Counted from the first letter of the stretch, positions 12,888 through 25,541 are shown. The stretch: DNA of 64,000 bases from Torreya grandis (GCA_037957365.1 JARHVA010002426.1:129001-193000); one strand, 5' to 3'. Notes: a model not told the origin generated them from the letters alone. Made by a program: numbers and translations.

Positions 12888-14466
12888 TGTAGCTTCAAGA
12901 AACTGAATGGAACCACCAATGTTTGGTAGAGTGCTAAATTAAACCACTAAGAGGCTAGAAGGATTAGGGTTCTACAGGATATAGGAAGTCTATAGTGGCT
13001 ATTTGGTTTGCCAACTTGTACCAAGCTATAGACAGACTTGAAAACCAAGTTGGGGCTAGCCTAAATAGGCATATAAAGTGTGTTAGTTACTCTAATAGGT
13101 CCAACCATAGTAAGGAAAGTAGTAAGACAAGACTATGGATTGCATAAATAAAGTGAGAACAATAATACCGAATGGAAAGAGATAACAATCAAAATGTGAA
13201 TCTAGAATCTAAGGTATGTTGAGGCCAATTGAAAGATGTTTTAAGAAATAAATATGTTTCCATAAAAAGGTTTAAGAGCATGCCTATTCTATATTTGAGC
13301 TATCCTTCCAATTTAATACTATTATTTTCTAACAATGCAATGTTCTAGTTTATCACGAGAGAGAGAGTGTTTATGCAAGTTTTTAAGGTTATTTTGAGCA
13401 TGTATATCTCTATTATGCAACGAGGAAGGGCTCCAAATAGAGAAATGGTATGAAATAAAGGAATATTTCAAGCAATGAAAATATTCTTTAAACATACACA
13501 AATCTAATCAACTTTGGAAACTACTATAAGTAATATACAAAACAAGTATTTCACTAAAACAATTAAAACCTTAGTATATGCACTACACAAACATTGGAGT
13601 TTCACTTTGCATAGAAAAGAGCCCTTAGATCAAGCTCAAAGATGAATTTTAGATGTTCTACCAACCAGGAATCCAAGTGAGGAAGCAATGTAGGAGGAAG
13701 ACCAAGCTATGCGCAAGCTGAAGTCCAAACCAAGAGCCAAGAGCAAAGGAGGAGGTGAAGTGAGAACTTATAAATGGTGTAAGAGCTCCACCCAAGTGCA
13801 TAAATCAAGTGCAATTCCAAATTTAGGAGTTTTTAATCAATCCACAAGGAATCAAGAACAACTGAGAGTATTAATGGAGTCTCCAAGCAAGAGTGTAGCA
13901 GTATATGAGATTCCCTATCCCCAATCAAGCTCAAGAGTACCAAGAATGAATCAAAAGAGATTCAAGAAGGCATGAGAGTTAAGAAAAGGAAGAAGCATAA
14001 AGAGAGGATGTCATGAGAAGAGAGAGAGGCACAAATTAATGAGAAACAGGAATATATCCCCACCCAAATGCACTAAATGACCTAAAAACTAGTCATGTTT
14101 TACTGTTTGGCTTCATATTGGGGCTTTTTGACACGTTTTGCCTAGGATACAGCCTAGGTCATGACTTTGGTGAAGGAAATGTGTGGCCTAGGTCATGATT
14201 TTCCTTTACACAAGTCATGTCCTAGGTCAAACATTATCTTGGGTTGGTCAACAGGCTCCCAAGAGCCCACAAGGGGTCTTTAAAGGGCCTATCTTGTGTG
14301 CAAAAAGCTTAATATGGACTACGGATGTATGGGGGTAGGAATATGATGTAGGAAAGGTCTAAGCAGGTGGAAAATGTTTCAAAGTAGTATGAAAAGGATC
14401 AGTATTCTACACGTGAGCTGATGTGTAATCATAAGGAGGAGTAAGGTCATGAAAAATATGATTACA
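12888..14466 (-). repeat. LTR of element A, left copy (putative 3' LTR)
   Basis: A 1579-bp block starting TGTAGCT and ending TGATTACA. It aligns along its whole length, in direct orientation, with 40190-41758 at roughly 80-85 percent identity by eye. The ends carry the short inverted repeat TGTA/TACA. If element A runs on the minus strand this is its 3' LTR. One caution: this copy alone is flanked by TATGT and TATGC, a near 5-bp duplication, so it could instead be a solo LTR. Confidence 0.7.
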
Positions 14467-14739
14467 TATGCCCTCGAAGCACAAGTAGTCGATGTTCAAA
14501 TGAACAAGGAGTGTTGTGCAGTACCTAAAAGCCACACCAAAGTAAATAAAAGGAAGAACTATAAAGATAAAAGGAAACATTACCTGCACTTACCAGATAA
14601 AGATGGTGGTAGAAGAAGTTGATAGCATGATCCATAGTTGAGAGTGCAAATCCAACTCTAGCTCTAGCTCTAGCTCCTATAAAGAAGGGATATAAGTGAC
14701 ATCAAATCACATCATACTATTTAGAATGACATTCACTAG

Positions 14740-15130
14740 GTCATCATCCCTAGTGTTCTCCCTGTGAGGGATATGGGTGAACTAGACATCCTTGAGGAAA
14801 TAGAGTAAATAGTGCATTGCTTCAAAAAGAGGGAGTAACTCAAAGCTAAAGATGGCCTAGATACTAGTGACTTAAGACACGACTAAGAGTGAGTTAGAGA
14901 ATAATTGCACATAACATGTGCCTAACTCATAGGTGTTGGTCAAGGTGCTAATGATTGTGTGATACTTGGTGGTATTATTTATCTTGTTGGTAAGGAAGAA
15001 ACCAGCCACAACAAGTTCATGACCCCATTGATCATCGATAACCCAAGCCATAGTAGTTGGTCCTGGGCTACCCTGACTATCACCATCGGTGTGAATCACC
15101 ATTGAGAGGTACACCATAATGTGGGTCAAG
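14740..15130 (-). pseudogene. RVT_3-type RNase H pseudogene
   Basis: Type I RNase H fold that would degrade the RNA of RNA-DNA hybrids. Read right to left it shows HTDGDSQGSPGPTTMAW, then GFFLTNKINNTTKYH, then YVQLFSNSLLVVS, a stop, LPLFEAMHYLLYFL and FTHIPHRENTRDDDLVN. These are the family's blocks in order. Of the four acidic catalytic positions the first (TDG) and last (DDDLVN) Asp survive. The Glu of the NN-x-AEY block is Lys and the Asp of SDSQLVV is Asn, both G-to-A changes. It is closer to the archaeal-like RNase H found as a second copy in Tat elements than to the RNase H attached to gypsy RT. Its place, downstream of integrase and next to the LTR, is unusual. The rest of 14467-15649 shows nothing else recognisable. 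Confidence 0.6.
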
Positions 15131-15957
15131 GATGCAAGACTAATGACTACAAAAATGTGATCTCAAAGTGACATGGTGTAAGTGAGTTGAACGAGGGAAA
15201 TAAATAACGAAATCAAGACACAATTATAATAGTTGATCAATATCGACTGTGGTGAGAGGTAACAACAAAAAGTGGGGGGAAGATCAAAGAAGATGAAAAC
15301 CAGTTGATAAGATTAAAACAAGTCCTTAACAACCGCAATCAGTGAACAACCCTACTTGTAACTATGATGAACAAGAAAGAGAGGTAGTTAGAACAAATCA
15401 ACTATGAAAAAGTAAAGAAACAACTAACCAAAAGAATTACAATAAGTAACTTCTTTCCCTGGGTGCTTACAAGATGGGACACAGGCTTGGGAGGTCAACG
15501 AGGACCTAAAAGGGGTCTCAAGAACCAAAAAAATGGTAGATTAGGCCCAAATAGACCTTGGATTAAAAAATAGAGGCTGTCAATATGCTTAGAATGTGTC
15601 AAAACCTCTAATACAGAGATTTCATAGTCTAAATTTCAAAAATGGGTTATGTTATCCCCCAAAAATATCACTCATTTTTGGGACAACATTTGAACTATTT
15701 TGGTATTACAGACCAAAATTGTCTCTTCCCTTTTCAAAATTTGTCCTAGGCATTCAAATTCCTCAAGTTCAACAAGCTTCTCAAAAATCTACGGACTTTT
15801 CAGGCTAGAATCTATGGACTCAGCAGGAAGAGAAATCTATAGACTTGATTTCTACAAACTCTGCAGGCAGGTTCATTTTTCCAGGTTCATTTTTCTAGGT
15901 TAATTTTTCTAGGTTCAAAGACTTCTACAGTCAGATTCAAAAGTCTTCTACAAACAG

Positions 15958-16300
15958 GTTCAATGCATTTGGTTCAATAGGTTTAAAAGCTCTTAACACA
16001 ACTGTGAAGTTCAATCGACAAAGTTCATCGCTTTGGTTCAATCAAATGGTTCATCAGTTGGTTCAAAGGCTTTATTTGAACTGTTGAATTAAATCTTGGT
16101 TCAACGGTTGGTTCAATGCTTCGGTTCATTCAATTGGTTCATTGGATTGAACCATTGGCTTGAACCATCAGCTTGAACCATTTTGGTTCAAAGCTTGGTT
16201 CATCAGCTTGGTTCAACCAAGTGATTCAATGCTTTGGTTCATTTAGTTGGTTCATCACCTTGGTTCATTAGCTCAGTTCAAAAGAGCGGTTCAATACAAG
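15958..16300 (+). repeat. GGTTCA motif array in B 5' LTR
   Basis: About sixteen GGTTCA and three inverted TGAACC motifs in 340 bp, mostly as TTGGTTCA spaced irregularly by 10-25 bp. The 3' LTR has the same type of array at 21053-21497. It lies in the presumed U3, upstream of the TATA box. Confidence 0.7.
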
Positions 16301-17304
16301 AATTCAAAGAAGCCTCTTGAAGGGTAAGTGCCCTTGTGGAGGGCACTTGGTTGACAAAAGTACCCTTCGGAAGGGTCATTTTCAAAGAAGGCCTCAAAGG
16401 TAAAATTCTTTCATAATTTTGTTTAAGGTAGACAAAGGCATAATTCTTTCAGACTTTTGTCTAAATGAATTCCTTTAGACAAAAAGTTTGAAATAATTCA
16501 GATAGGCTGCGGGAAGAAAGCCCGAAGGAGTTTTTCAAAGCCGAAGAACAAAACAATAATTCTCGTAGACTTTTTATCCGCGAAGACTCTAAGGAAAAGG
16601 CCGTTGAAGGACCCCGAAGAGAAGGTACCCTTGCGGGTGACTCTCAGCTACTAAATTGAAGGACATTTCCCTAAAGTCGAAGGGTCACCTTCCCTTCGAG
16701 AAAATGTAAAACAAGAAATCTGAAGGAAGAATCTAGTGACCCGCTGGAATAAAGAAGCCCGAAGGCCATCTGAAGACAGCCCAAAGGGCAGATACCCTTG
16801 TGGGGGGTTTTTCCTGACCCAAAGCGGATCATTTCTAAAGGCCAGAAAGGGTAGGTTCTTTTTAGGAAAGTACAAAATAGGAAAGCTAAAAAAAGACCAA
16901 GGGGTGATGTGCCCGAAGATGTCAAATTCAAGACAACAAACTAGCCATTGAAAATGTAGTGACGAGCGCACGAACATCAATTTCAAAGCCCATAAAATAG
17001 CCATTGATCCTTGTAATCTATAGACCTGAATGCATTCATAGGGTTTAAGGCCAAGACCAGTAGGAAGCGAGGAAGGAACAGAACATCAAATTGAATCTAG
17101 GACCCGATTTAATTAACCAGAAAAGGATGAATGATGAAGAAGGATTAGATCACTAGGTGGACATTGAAAGGTGCAAACTTTCAATAACGTGACTTGTTTC
17201 CCTGCATTGAGAAAAAAAAATGGGTAGATGCCCCTAGCTTGTCTTCTTAACAAATTTCAATGCAACATGATGTGTTACTGTTCTCGAGTTCTTCTTGAAG
17301 AGGC

Positions 17305-17312
17305 TATATAAG
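17305..17312 (+). promoter_or_regulatory. TATA box of B 5' LTR
   Basis: TATATAAG followed by GGACTCTC. The same motif stands at 22574-22581 in the 3' LTR. Confidence 0.55.
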
Positions 17313-17934
17313 GGACTCTCTTTTATTGTAAATATATCTCTTTTTGACAATCAGAAATGAAACTCTACCCAAATTGAAAGGCATTACTGAGACTTTGAGC
17401 TCAGACTATTGATCATATTTTTTTATTGGAATAAGAAAGTGATTTTTTAGACTTTGTGATGTGATGTCTTTGTTGTTGGGGAAACTGTTCTTATGTCTTT
17501 TTCCTTGATATATTTTTTGTTCTTTTAATTAAACAAGTAGAATTAGTGAAAGTAGTCAGGAAGGTGTCATGAAGAGTCAATTGTGGAGAGACTTTGTGCC
17601 CTCATAATTGCCTTTAGTGTGTTTTCTTTTCATTTTTGTGTAAAGGACCTTGGGAAGACTTTGTGCCCTCATTATCCTTCGTATCTTACTCTTGAGTAAT
17701 TCAGGTAGAGACTTTGTACTGCATCTCGATTTGCTAGTTACTACGTCCTTGGTTACATTTTGTTGTTACTACCAAGAGTATTCTTGTGGTTTACTGAATA
17801 GTACTTCTGAAAAAAGAGGAGTACTTTCTGTCATTTCTCTTAAGTTTTTCCTTTGATCTGCATGCATCATCTCTGAAAAAAGAGAGATGGATGGTTCGTC
17901 CCACCCTTGAGTATTATTTTCTTTTTATACATAC

Positions 17935-17936
<2 letters not shown>

Positions 17937-17984
<48 letters not shown>
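17937..17984. repeat. (TA)n microsatellite
   Basis: About 24 uninterrupted TA units in the 5' LTR of B. The 3' LTR has only a few units at the matching place (about 23203-23212), so it expanded after insertion, or contracted in the other copy. Confidence 0.9.
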
Positions 17985-17987
<3 letters not shown>

Positions 17988-18143
17988 TATCTATAGGGAA
18001 CCTCCCCTTGATGAGAGGAGAGATTAGTCCCCTTTTGATGTGGTAAACCTACACATTTAGACGACCAATTTTCCTACTTTGGCTAATCAAACTTATTTTG
18101 TTTATCAGTACGTTGATTGACAAAATATTCAACCAACAATTTT

Positions 18144-18160
18144 TGGTGACTTTGCTAGGG
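18144..18160 (+). promoter_or_regulatory. Primer-binding site of element B
   Basis: TGGTGACTTTGCTAGGG begins 6 nt after the 5' LTR end. It begins with TGG, the complement of the CCA tail of a tRNA. The priming tRNA was not identified. Confidence 0.65.
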
Positions 18161-18463
18161 ATATAACCCATTATCATTTTAACCCTTATCCATTATAGAC
18201 TCTGGCAAATCCATTTCATGTCTTACCCATTATCCATTTATAGCCTTACCATCTTCATCCACCTTTGTTATTTTATCTGGTCTGCAAAACCAAAGCTGTT
18301 GGGAAAGAGTGGGCAGTTTGAAGCCTCAAGCTGAAGCTAAGCCAGTCCTTTTCCATTTTTGTTCTATAATATGAGTACTCCATACAAATTGGTTATATCT
18401 ATTTTTCTTAATTAAATCATGGTAGTTTGAGGCCCCTGGGGTAACTCTTTTGGCCCACTCAAC

Positions 18464-20089
18464 TTGACTCCACCTCTACATGAACTCCCACATAGTTCAA
18501 GAAAAAAATTCTCCAAATTCTTTGGTGATGGAATAGTTCACCCTGATGAACACATTGCAACCTTCAGCATAGCCTGTGGTGTTATAGGGGTAAAATTTGA
18601 AGATGTAGTAGTCAAGCTTTTTGTGGGGACATTACAAGGTGTTGTTGTAGACTGGTTCTACCATCTACAAGCTGGATCAGTGACTGACTGGGATACATTC
18701 AAAGTCAAGTTCAAAGCAAGGTTCAAGCCCACAGAAGATGCACATGTCTTGCTAGCCCAGCTCACTCAGATGAAAAAATAGCCTCATGAGCCTATGAGGG
18801 ATTTTATTTCCAGGTTTGATAAGCTGAGGCATAAGATTCCCATGGTCGCTCAGTCGACACCCCAGAACCTCAAATACTTCTTCATCAATTCACAACTGCC
18901 TAAAGTGAGTTTTCTATTGAGACATGTTGGTCAAATAGATCTTGCTACAGCTCAACTTTTGGCCACTGAAGTAGAAGATGACCTTATCTTGGCAAGAAAG
19001 ATAAGGAGAGACCCAAATAGAAGCAAACCCTCTTCATCTTCTGAATACCCACCAACAGTCACCATTGACCCAATGGTAAAAAAGTTGGCAAATGAATTGT
19101 TAGCCTTGAAAAGGCAAATGGCACAAAGTATGTATTTTGCTCCTCTATATAAAGATATGCCAAGGAGGACATTTCCTAATTAGCCATATCAAGACAACGC
19201 TGCCAGAAGTCAAGGGCAACAAAATTGTCTTCCTTCCCCATAGAGGAACCCTACCCTTGAAGCACCTCTAACCAACTCAATAGTTGGATATCTAGAAACA
19301 AAACATGTTTCTTATTTTCAACCTGAGTTTGAGCAAGGAAATGGTGCTAATCTCTTCAAGGAGGATCTAGAAGAATCAGTTGGCGACTCCCACATTGGTT
19401 TCTTGAATTTCTAAGATGAACCCAGAAGTAAAAGTGAAGCAATGAAAGGATCATATATAATATTCACCTAGTCTAAGAATCAATCAGCCCAATAGGCTGA
19501 TAAAGAGAAGATAGAGGAGCAACCCCAACTAGTAATTTCAATTATTGAGCAGAGAACCCCTCTTCCTTTTCAGTCAAAGGACTCAGTGATTGCAAAAGAA
19601 GTAAGTACATAAAACATCTCTGCACCTTCTACTTTAAATTCACAAATCAGTCCTCTCTCTCCCAAAAACCAAAATAATGAACTCCCATCATGTCTTCCAA
19701 GTCCATTCTAGTCATTTGACATGATTGATCATGTCAAGAAATCCAAAATTCAAATGACTAAGTTTGAATCCCTGCAAGCCAATCCTGAGTAATTAGACAT
19801 TAATGGAGAACCAGATGCGGACCTGTCTGAGGCAAAAATTGTGGTCACCCAAACATCAGCCCCTAAAGCTCAAATTCTATTTGAGCCTTCAAGCAGGGGT
19901 AATTACTTCTTGACCATAGATGATGCTCATGTCTCAGCTGATGAAATTCCTATAGCTGACAATCTAAGATTTGATCCAAACAAGGCATCAGAAGAATTAG
20001 TAGGGCGTAGTACAAATAAAAAAAATCTTTCATCTCCCATGAAGAGAAATTTGATAAAAGATCAGCTTTTAATGATGCTTGGATCTTAG
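18464..20089 (+). pseudogene. Gag of element B
   Basis: A retrotransposon Gag capsid protein that would form the virus-like particle. The Retrotrans_gag-like capsid shows FFGDGIVHPDEHIATFSIAC, LQGVVVDWFYHLQAGSVTDW and KVKFKARFKPT, then RDFISRFDKLRHKIP in the same frame after a TAG at 18779. The open pieces 18464-18781, 18794-19183 and 19841-20089 share one frame, broken by a few stops. The C-terminal half is Ser/Pro/Gln-rich and I see no zinc knuckle. Protease and RT are absent downstream. Only few stops exist, in line with its moderate age. Confidence 0.8.
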
Positions 20090-20330
20090 AATCTGATGGC
20101 AGTAATTTTTCAATAGCTGGATACAGATCTCTATTGCTCGGATTGAAGACTACTCAGGGTGAAGAAGTCAAACTCCACATCAAAGGAGATGCTGAGCTGA
20201 TAGTTTATCAGAGGTCTGATGCTGACAATCAAAGCATGTGCTAGACTAGACTAGCAAAATAGCAAGCTATGGTGGTGGACCATACTACTGTATTCCAAAG
20301 TCAGTAGAAGGAAATCTCTACAAAGAGAGC
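20053..20330 (+). pseudogene. RNase H fragment of element B
   Basis: A remnant of a Tat-like second RNase H in a different frame from gag. It shows AWILESDGSNF, then GYRSLLLGLKTTQGEEVKL and HIKGDAELIVYQ. The segment between the first Asp block and YRSLLLGL is missing, so part of the fold is deleted. It shows that pol was lost from B by internal deletion between gag and here. Confidence 0.5.
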
Positions 20331-20751
20331 AAAGAGTTATGGTTTTTAGTTTGAAAACCACGTCTTGCCATGGAGCAAGAAGAATAAAAGATCAAGAGGA
20401 AGATGCAAAAAATTGGTTTCCTAGTGGAGAGCTCCATTCACCTATCACCATTTTTGGGGGAAAAATGGTTTCCTACTGGTTTACCAGGATAGAGCACTAT
20501 TTTCACTATCTCTCAAGAAGCAGCGTCTGAAATACTTCAATTTTTGAAGTATCAGATCATATCATCTGTACATATATATTTTTATAGTTTTTAATTTTGT
20601 TTTGTTTTGTTTCTTTCTTTTTTTTATGCTTTCCATTTTTGGGTAGCATAACTCCATATCCCAATGGCATACTTCAAGGCACTAGAGATTCTGGATTCTA
20701 CTCCTTTCAATTCTTTTTACAATTGATAGAAGTTCCCCAACTGGAGCTAGT
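20331..20751 (+). other. Untranslated 3' internal region of B
   Basis: This lies between the last coding fragment and the 3' LTR. No clear polypurine tract: the bases before the LTR read ACTGGAGCTAGT. No other domain seen. Confidence 0.45.
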
Positions 20752-23221
20752 TGTTGTCCCCCAAAATATCACTCATTTTTGGGACAACATTTGAACTATT
20801 TTGGTATTATAGACCAAAATTGTCTCTTTCCTTTTCAAAATTTGACCTGGGCATTCAAATTCCTCAAGTTCAACAAGCTTCTTAGAAATCTACAGACTCT
20901 GCAGGCTAGAATCTATGAATTCAACAGGAAGAGAAATCTACGGACTCAGCAAGAAGAGAAATCTATGGACTTGGTTTCTATGGACTCTATAGGTAGGTTC
21001 ATTTTTCCAAGTTCAAAAACTTCTACAGCCACGTTCAAAAGTCATCTACAAATAGGTTCAATGCATTTGGTTCAACAGGTTTAAAAGCTCTCAACACAAC
21101 TGTGAAGTTCAATCGGCAAAGTTCATCTCTTTGGTTCAATCAAATGGTTCGTCAGTTGGTTTAAAGGCTTCATTTGAACCATTGAACCAAAGCTTGGTTC
21201 AATGGTTGGATCAATGCTTCAGTTCATTCAATTGGTTCATTGGCTTGAACGATTTTGGTTCAAAGCTTGGTTCATCGGCTTGGTTCAACATTTGGTTCAA
21301 CCAAGCAGTTCAATGCTTTGGTTCACTCGCTCAATTCAACACTTTGGTTCATTCACTTGGTTCAATCAAAGGGTTCATCGTATTGAAACATTTTGGTTCA
21401 ACCAAGTAGTTCAATGCTTTGGTTCAATCAAATGGTTTAATAGTTGGTTCATTGCCTTTGTTTATCAGCTCAGTTCAAAGGAGCAGTTCAACGCAAGAAT
21501 TCAAAGAAGCCTCTCGAAGGATAAGTGCCCTTGAGAAGGGCACTTGGTCGACAAAAGTAACCTTTAAAAGGGTCATTTTCAAAGAAGGCTTCAAAGGTAA
21601 AATTCTTTCAAAAAAAATTTTAAGGTAGATAAAGGCATAATTCTTTCAGACTTTTGTCTGAAGAAATTCTTTCAGATAAAAAGTCTGAAAGAATTTAGAC
21701 AAGCTGCAGGAAGAAAGCCCGAAGGAGTTTTTAAAAATTGAAGAACAAAATGATAATTCTCATAGACTTTTTATCTGTGGGAATTTGTCCATGGACTTTT
21801 TGTCTGTGGGAAAATCCTAGGAAAAAACTCTGCGAGAATGTCTACAAAGACTCTAAGGAAAAGGTTGTCGAAGGACCCCGAAGGGCAGGTGCCCTTACAG
21901 GGGACTCTCAACTACCAAATTGAAGGACATTTCCTCAAAGTTGAAGGGTAACCTTCCCTTTAAGAAGATGTAAAACAAGAAATTTGAAGGAAGAATCTAG
22001 CGGCCTGCCAAAATAAAGAAGCCCGAAGGCCATCCAAAAACTGCCTGAAGGGCAGATACCCTTGTAGGGGGTTCTTCCCAACCTAAAGCAGATCATTTCT
22101 AAAGGCCAAAAAGGGTAATTTATTTTCAAGAAAGTGAAAAATAAGAAAGCCAAAAAAATACCAAGGGGTGACATGCTTGAAGACGTCAAATTCAAGACAG
22201 CGAACTAACCGTTGAAACGTAGTGACGAGCGCGCGAATGTCAATTTGAAAGCCCATAAAATAGTTATTAATCCTTGTAATCTATAGACCTGAATGCATTC
22301 ATAGGATTTAATTCCAAGACCAGTAGGAAGCGAGGAAGGAATAGAATAGCAAATTGAATCTAAGACTCGATTCAATTAACTAGAAAAGGAGGAACGATGA
22401 ACAAAGATCATATCGCTAGGTGGACATTGAAAGATGCAAACTTTCAATAGCGTGACTTGTGTCCTTGCATTAAGAAAAACAAATGGGTAGATGCCCCTAA
22501 ATTCCAGCCTATCTTCTTAAAAAATTTCAATGCAACATGATGTGTTATGTTCCCGAGTCCTTCTTGAAGATGTTATATAAGGGACTCTCTTTTATTGTAA
22601 ATATATCTCTTTTTGACAATCAAAAAAAAAACTCTGCCCAAATTAAAAGGCATTATTGAGACGTTGAGCTCATACTATTGATCATATTTTGTTATTGGAA
22701 TAAGAAAGCAAGTGACTTTTCAGACTTTGTGCTGTGATATCTTTGTTGTTAGAGAAACTGTTCTTATGTCTTTTTCCTTAATATATTTTATGTTCCTTTA
22801 ATTCAACAAGGAGAATTAGTGAAAGTAGTCATGAAGGTGTCCTAAAGAGTCAACTATGGAGAGACTTTATGCCCCCATAATTGCCTTTAGTGTGTTTTCT
22901 TTTCATTTTTGTGTAAAGAACCTTGGGAAGACTTTGTGCCCTCATTGTCCTTCGTATCTTACTCTTGAGCAATTCAGGTGGAGACTTTGTGCTGCATCTC
23001 AATTTGTTGGTTACTACATCCTTGGTTACATTTTGTTGTTACTACCAGGAGTATTTTTGTGGTTTGTTGAATAGTACTTCTGAAAGAAGAGGAGTGCTTT
23101 TTGTCATTTCCCTTGAGTTTTTCCTTTGAACAGCACGCATCATCTCTGAAAAAAGAGAGATGGATGGTTTGTCCCACCCTTGAGTATTATTTTCTATTTA
23201 TACATATATATAGCATATCTA
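20752..23221 (+). repeat. 3' LTR of element B, left part
   Basis: It starts TGTTGTCCCCC and matches 15650 onwards. It is interrupted at 23221 by the copia element and continues at 28754. Confidence 0.88.
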
Positions 23222-23896
23222 TGTTGGGGATCAACCAACAAAGTTGATTGCTATATGAAAGTAATTAAACACGAAATTAAATCAAATAGATAAGTAACTA
23301 GAATTAGAAATAGCAAACAATAAGAGATACAAGAAACCACCCTGAAAACTTGTATTAAACTCTTTACAAAAAGAATTACAATTGAAGAAACTTCTTTTAT
23401 TCCACACCTCTCTCAGATGTACAGATCTCTTTCTAGATCTCTTTCCCTCAAGAGTTCTCTCTCTCTCAATTACAATCAACTCCAACGACCTAGATTGATT
23501 CACATATACATGTATTCTATATCTACAGTATTGTTCGATAAGCTATAAAGATCTATCCCTATTATATAACTTTAGGGATTCATGAGCATACAATCACAAC
23601 CATTAGATGTACCTCCAAATCAAGGGCTAAAATCAATCTTACTTAAAATAGAAATGCAGACTCAATACCAACAGTTCAACTTTCCATGCAAACATTATGT
23701 TCTATCCACAAAAATAGATTCTAGACACACAAGTGACCAACGTTGGTCCCTACCTATCTGCATGTGACTGACGTCGGCTGATACATGACCAACGTTGGTA
23801 GCCTCTGGTCCATTCCTGACCGTCATCAGTGACTATTTGATTCCAACAACTTTTGTACTCACTCATTGGTGAAGCTTTTAGCTCCACAACTTAACA
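23222..23896 (-). repeat. 3' LTR of older copia
   Basis: On the plus strand it starts TGTTGGGGATC and ends CTTAACA. The TATA box region ATTATATAAC is at 23561-23570. Confidence 0.92.
23737..23830 (-). promoter_or_regulatory. Phased palindrome array in 3' LTR of older copia
   Basis: Four 12-mers of the RCCGACGTCGGY family at 23737, 23767, 23788 and 23819 (ACCAACGTTGGT, ACTGACGTCGGC, ACCAACGTTGGT, ACCGTCATCAGT). The spacings are 30, 21 and 31 bp. CpG decay has turned CCGACGTCGG into CCAACGTTGG. Confidence 0.75.
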
Positions 23897-23907
23897 ATCT
23901 CCCACTT
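23897..23907 (-). promoter_or_regulatory. Polypurine tract of older copia
   Basis: AAGTGGGAGAT on the minus strand, directly next to the 3' LTR. It is identical to the tract at 51590-51600 of the younger copia element. Confidence 0.8.
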
Positions 23908-24737
23908 GGAGATAAACAATTGCACCAGTACCTGTACAGCAACATCTTCTAGCTTTTCTATCTTCAAACTCAATCATGAAGACCAACAAAAGTTGAATGA
24001 AGATTCAACTTCTCCTTTTTTACTAGCTTAGTTAACATATCAGGAGGGTTCTTATCTATATGGATCTTTTCTAGCTTCAACTCACCATCCTCCAATACCT
24101 GTCTAATGAAGTGGTACCTAAGCTATATGTGTTTAGTTCTTGAATGAAAAGCTAAATTTTTAGCCAAATGAATTGCACTCTGACTATCACTGTATAATCT
24201 ACAACTCTCTTGCTCCTTTCCTAACTCTTCCATGAACTGTGTCATCCATATCATCTCTTTCCTAGCCTCTGTGACTATAATGTATTATGCTTCTGTAGTT
24301 GACAAGGCAACAACCTTCTGCAACTTTGAAATCTAGCTAACCACCGTTCTACCAATAGTGAAAACATATCCTGTGGTGCTTCTTCTACCATCCAAATCAC
24401 CTGCCATATCTGAATCTACATAACCATGTAGAGAAGTGTTTGACCCACCATAGCACAAATGCCTACTGTTGGTCCCTCTCAGATATCTGAAGATCCACTG
24501 AACTACTTTTCAGTGTTACTTCCCTTGATTGACCATATACTTACTAACAACTTCCACTACTTGGGCAATATCCGGTCTAGTACATACCATTGCATATATT
24601 AAGCTTCCTACTGTGGAAGCATATGGAACTCTCCTCATGTACTCTACTTCATCATGTGAATAAGGACACTATTCTTTACTCAACTTGAAGTGTCTAGCCA
24701 TAAGTGTGATTATCAGTTTTGCATCCTGCATATTGAA
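23908..24737 (-). pseudogene. Copia RNase H and RT C-terminus
   Basis: End of the copia polyprotein. Though broken by stops it keeps recognisable copia RT/RNase H text on the minus strand, such as the DSDMAGDLD-like region near 24400 and an SAxEAEYIxVTEA-like region near 24280. In both, Gln and Trp codons have become stops. It follows the RT directly. The chain would end close to the polypurine tract. Confidence 0.55.
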
Positions 24738-25541
24738 CTATTTTAACACTTTGTTCACATAATCCTCTTGAGACAAAATCAACCTATGATTTTTTTTGTC
24801 TCTCTTAATATTCATGCCAAGGATTTTCTTTGCTACTCCCAAATCCTTCATGGCAAATATGTGAGCTAATTTCACCTTAAACTCAGAGATATCCTGCATG
24901 TGTGATCCTGCAACCAGCATATCATCTACATACAATAATAGAATAATATATCTACCATTATCCAATCTCTTAAAATACACACAATGGTCAGATTGACATC
25001 TACTATAGCCATGCTCAATCATAAACCTGTCAAATCTCAAATACCACTGTCTTGGAGCTTGCTTGAGGCCATACAAACTTTTCTTCAATCTGCACACTAG
25101 CTTCTCCTTATCTTTGACCTCAAATCCTTTCAGTTGATCAATATATATTTCTTCATCCAAATCTCTATGAAGAAATGCTATCTTAACATTAAGCTACTCA
25201 AGATGCAAATCCTCAATAGCAACTAAAGACAATACAGTCCGTATAGAAGTCATTTTAACAATAGGAGAAAAAATCTCACCAAAATCAATACCTAGTTTTT
25301 GTGCAAATCCTTTCACTACTAATCTGGCCTTATATCTCATCTGTCCATTCTCACCTTCCTTCAATCTGTAGATCCATCTATTCTTCAGTGTCTTTTTTTC
25401 CACTGGCAACTCAACCAAATCCCAAGTTTGGTTCTCTTTCAAGGAATCAATTTTCTCATTCATGCCTAGCTCCCACTGATTCTTAGATTCCACCTGTATT
25501 GCTTCATCAAAACTCTCTGGTTTTCCACCATCAATAAGCAA
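24738..25541 (-). pseudogene. Copia reverse transcriptase
   Basis: RVT_2-type reverse transcriptase. Two open pieces, 25541-25194 and 25160-24738, share one frame and are separated by stops near 25190. Motifs in order: NQWELGMNEKIDSLKENQTW, KNRWIYRLKEG, ARLVVKGFAQKLGIDF, KSLYGLKQAPRQWYLRFD and the catalytic LLLYVDDMLVAG. The YVDD loop is intact. Compared with the younger copy (50640-51600), which keeps only scraps of this region, this is the reference for what that element has lost. Confidence 0.9.

Larger units (their letters stand above)
15650..18138 (+). repeat. 5' LTR of element B
   Basis: A 2489-bp LTR. In order it holds a GGTTCA-rich array (15958-16300), a stretch of AAGGGT/CCCGAAG repeats (16310-16900), a TATA box (TATATAAG at 17305), and a TA microsatellite at about 17937-17984. 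It aligns with 20752-23221 plus 28754-28898. Confidence 0.88.
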
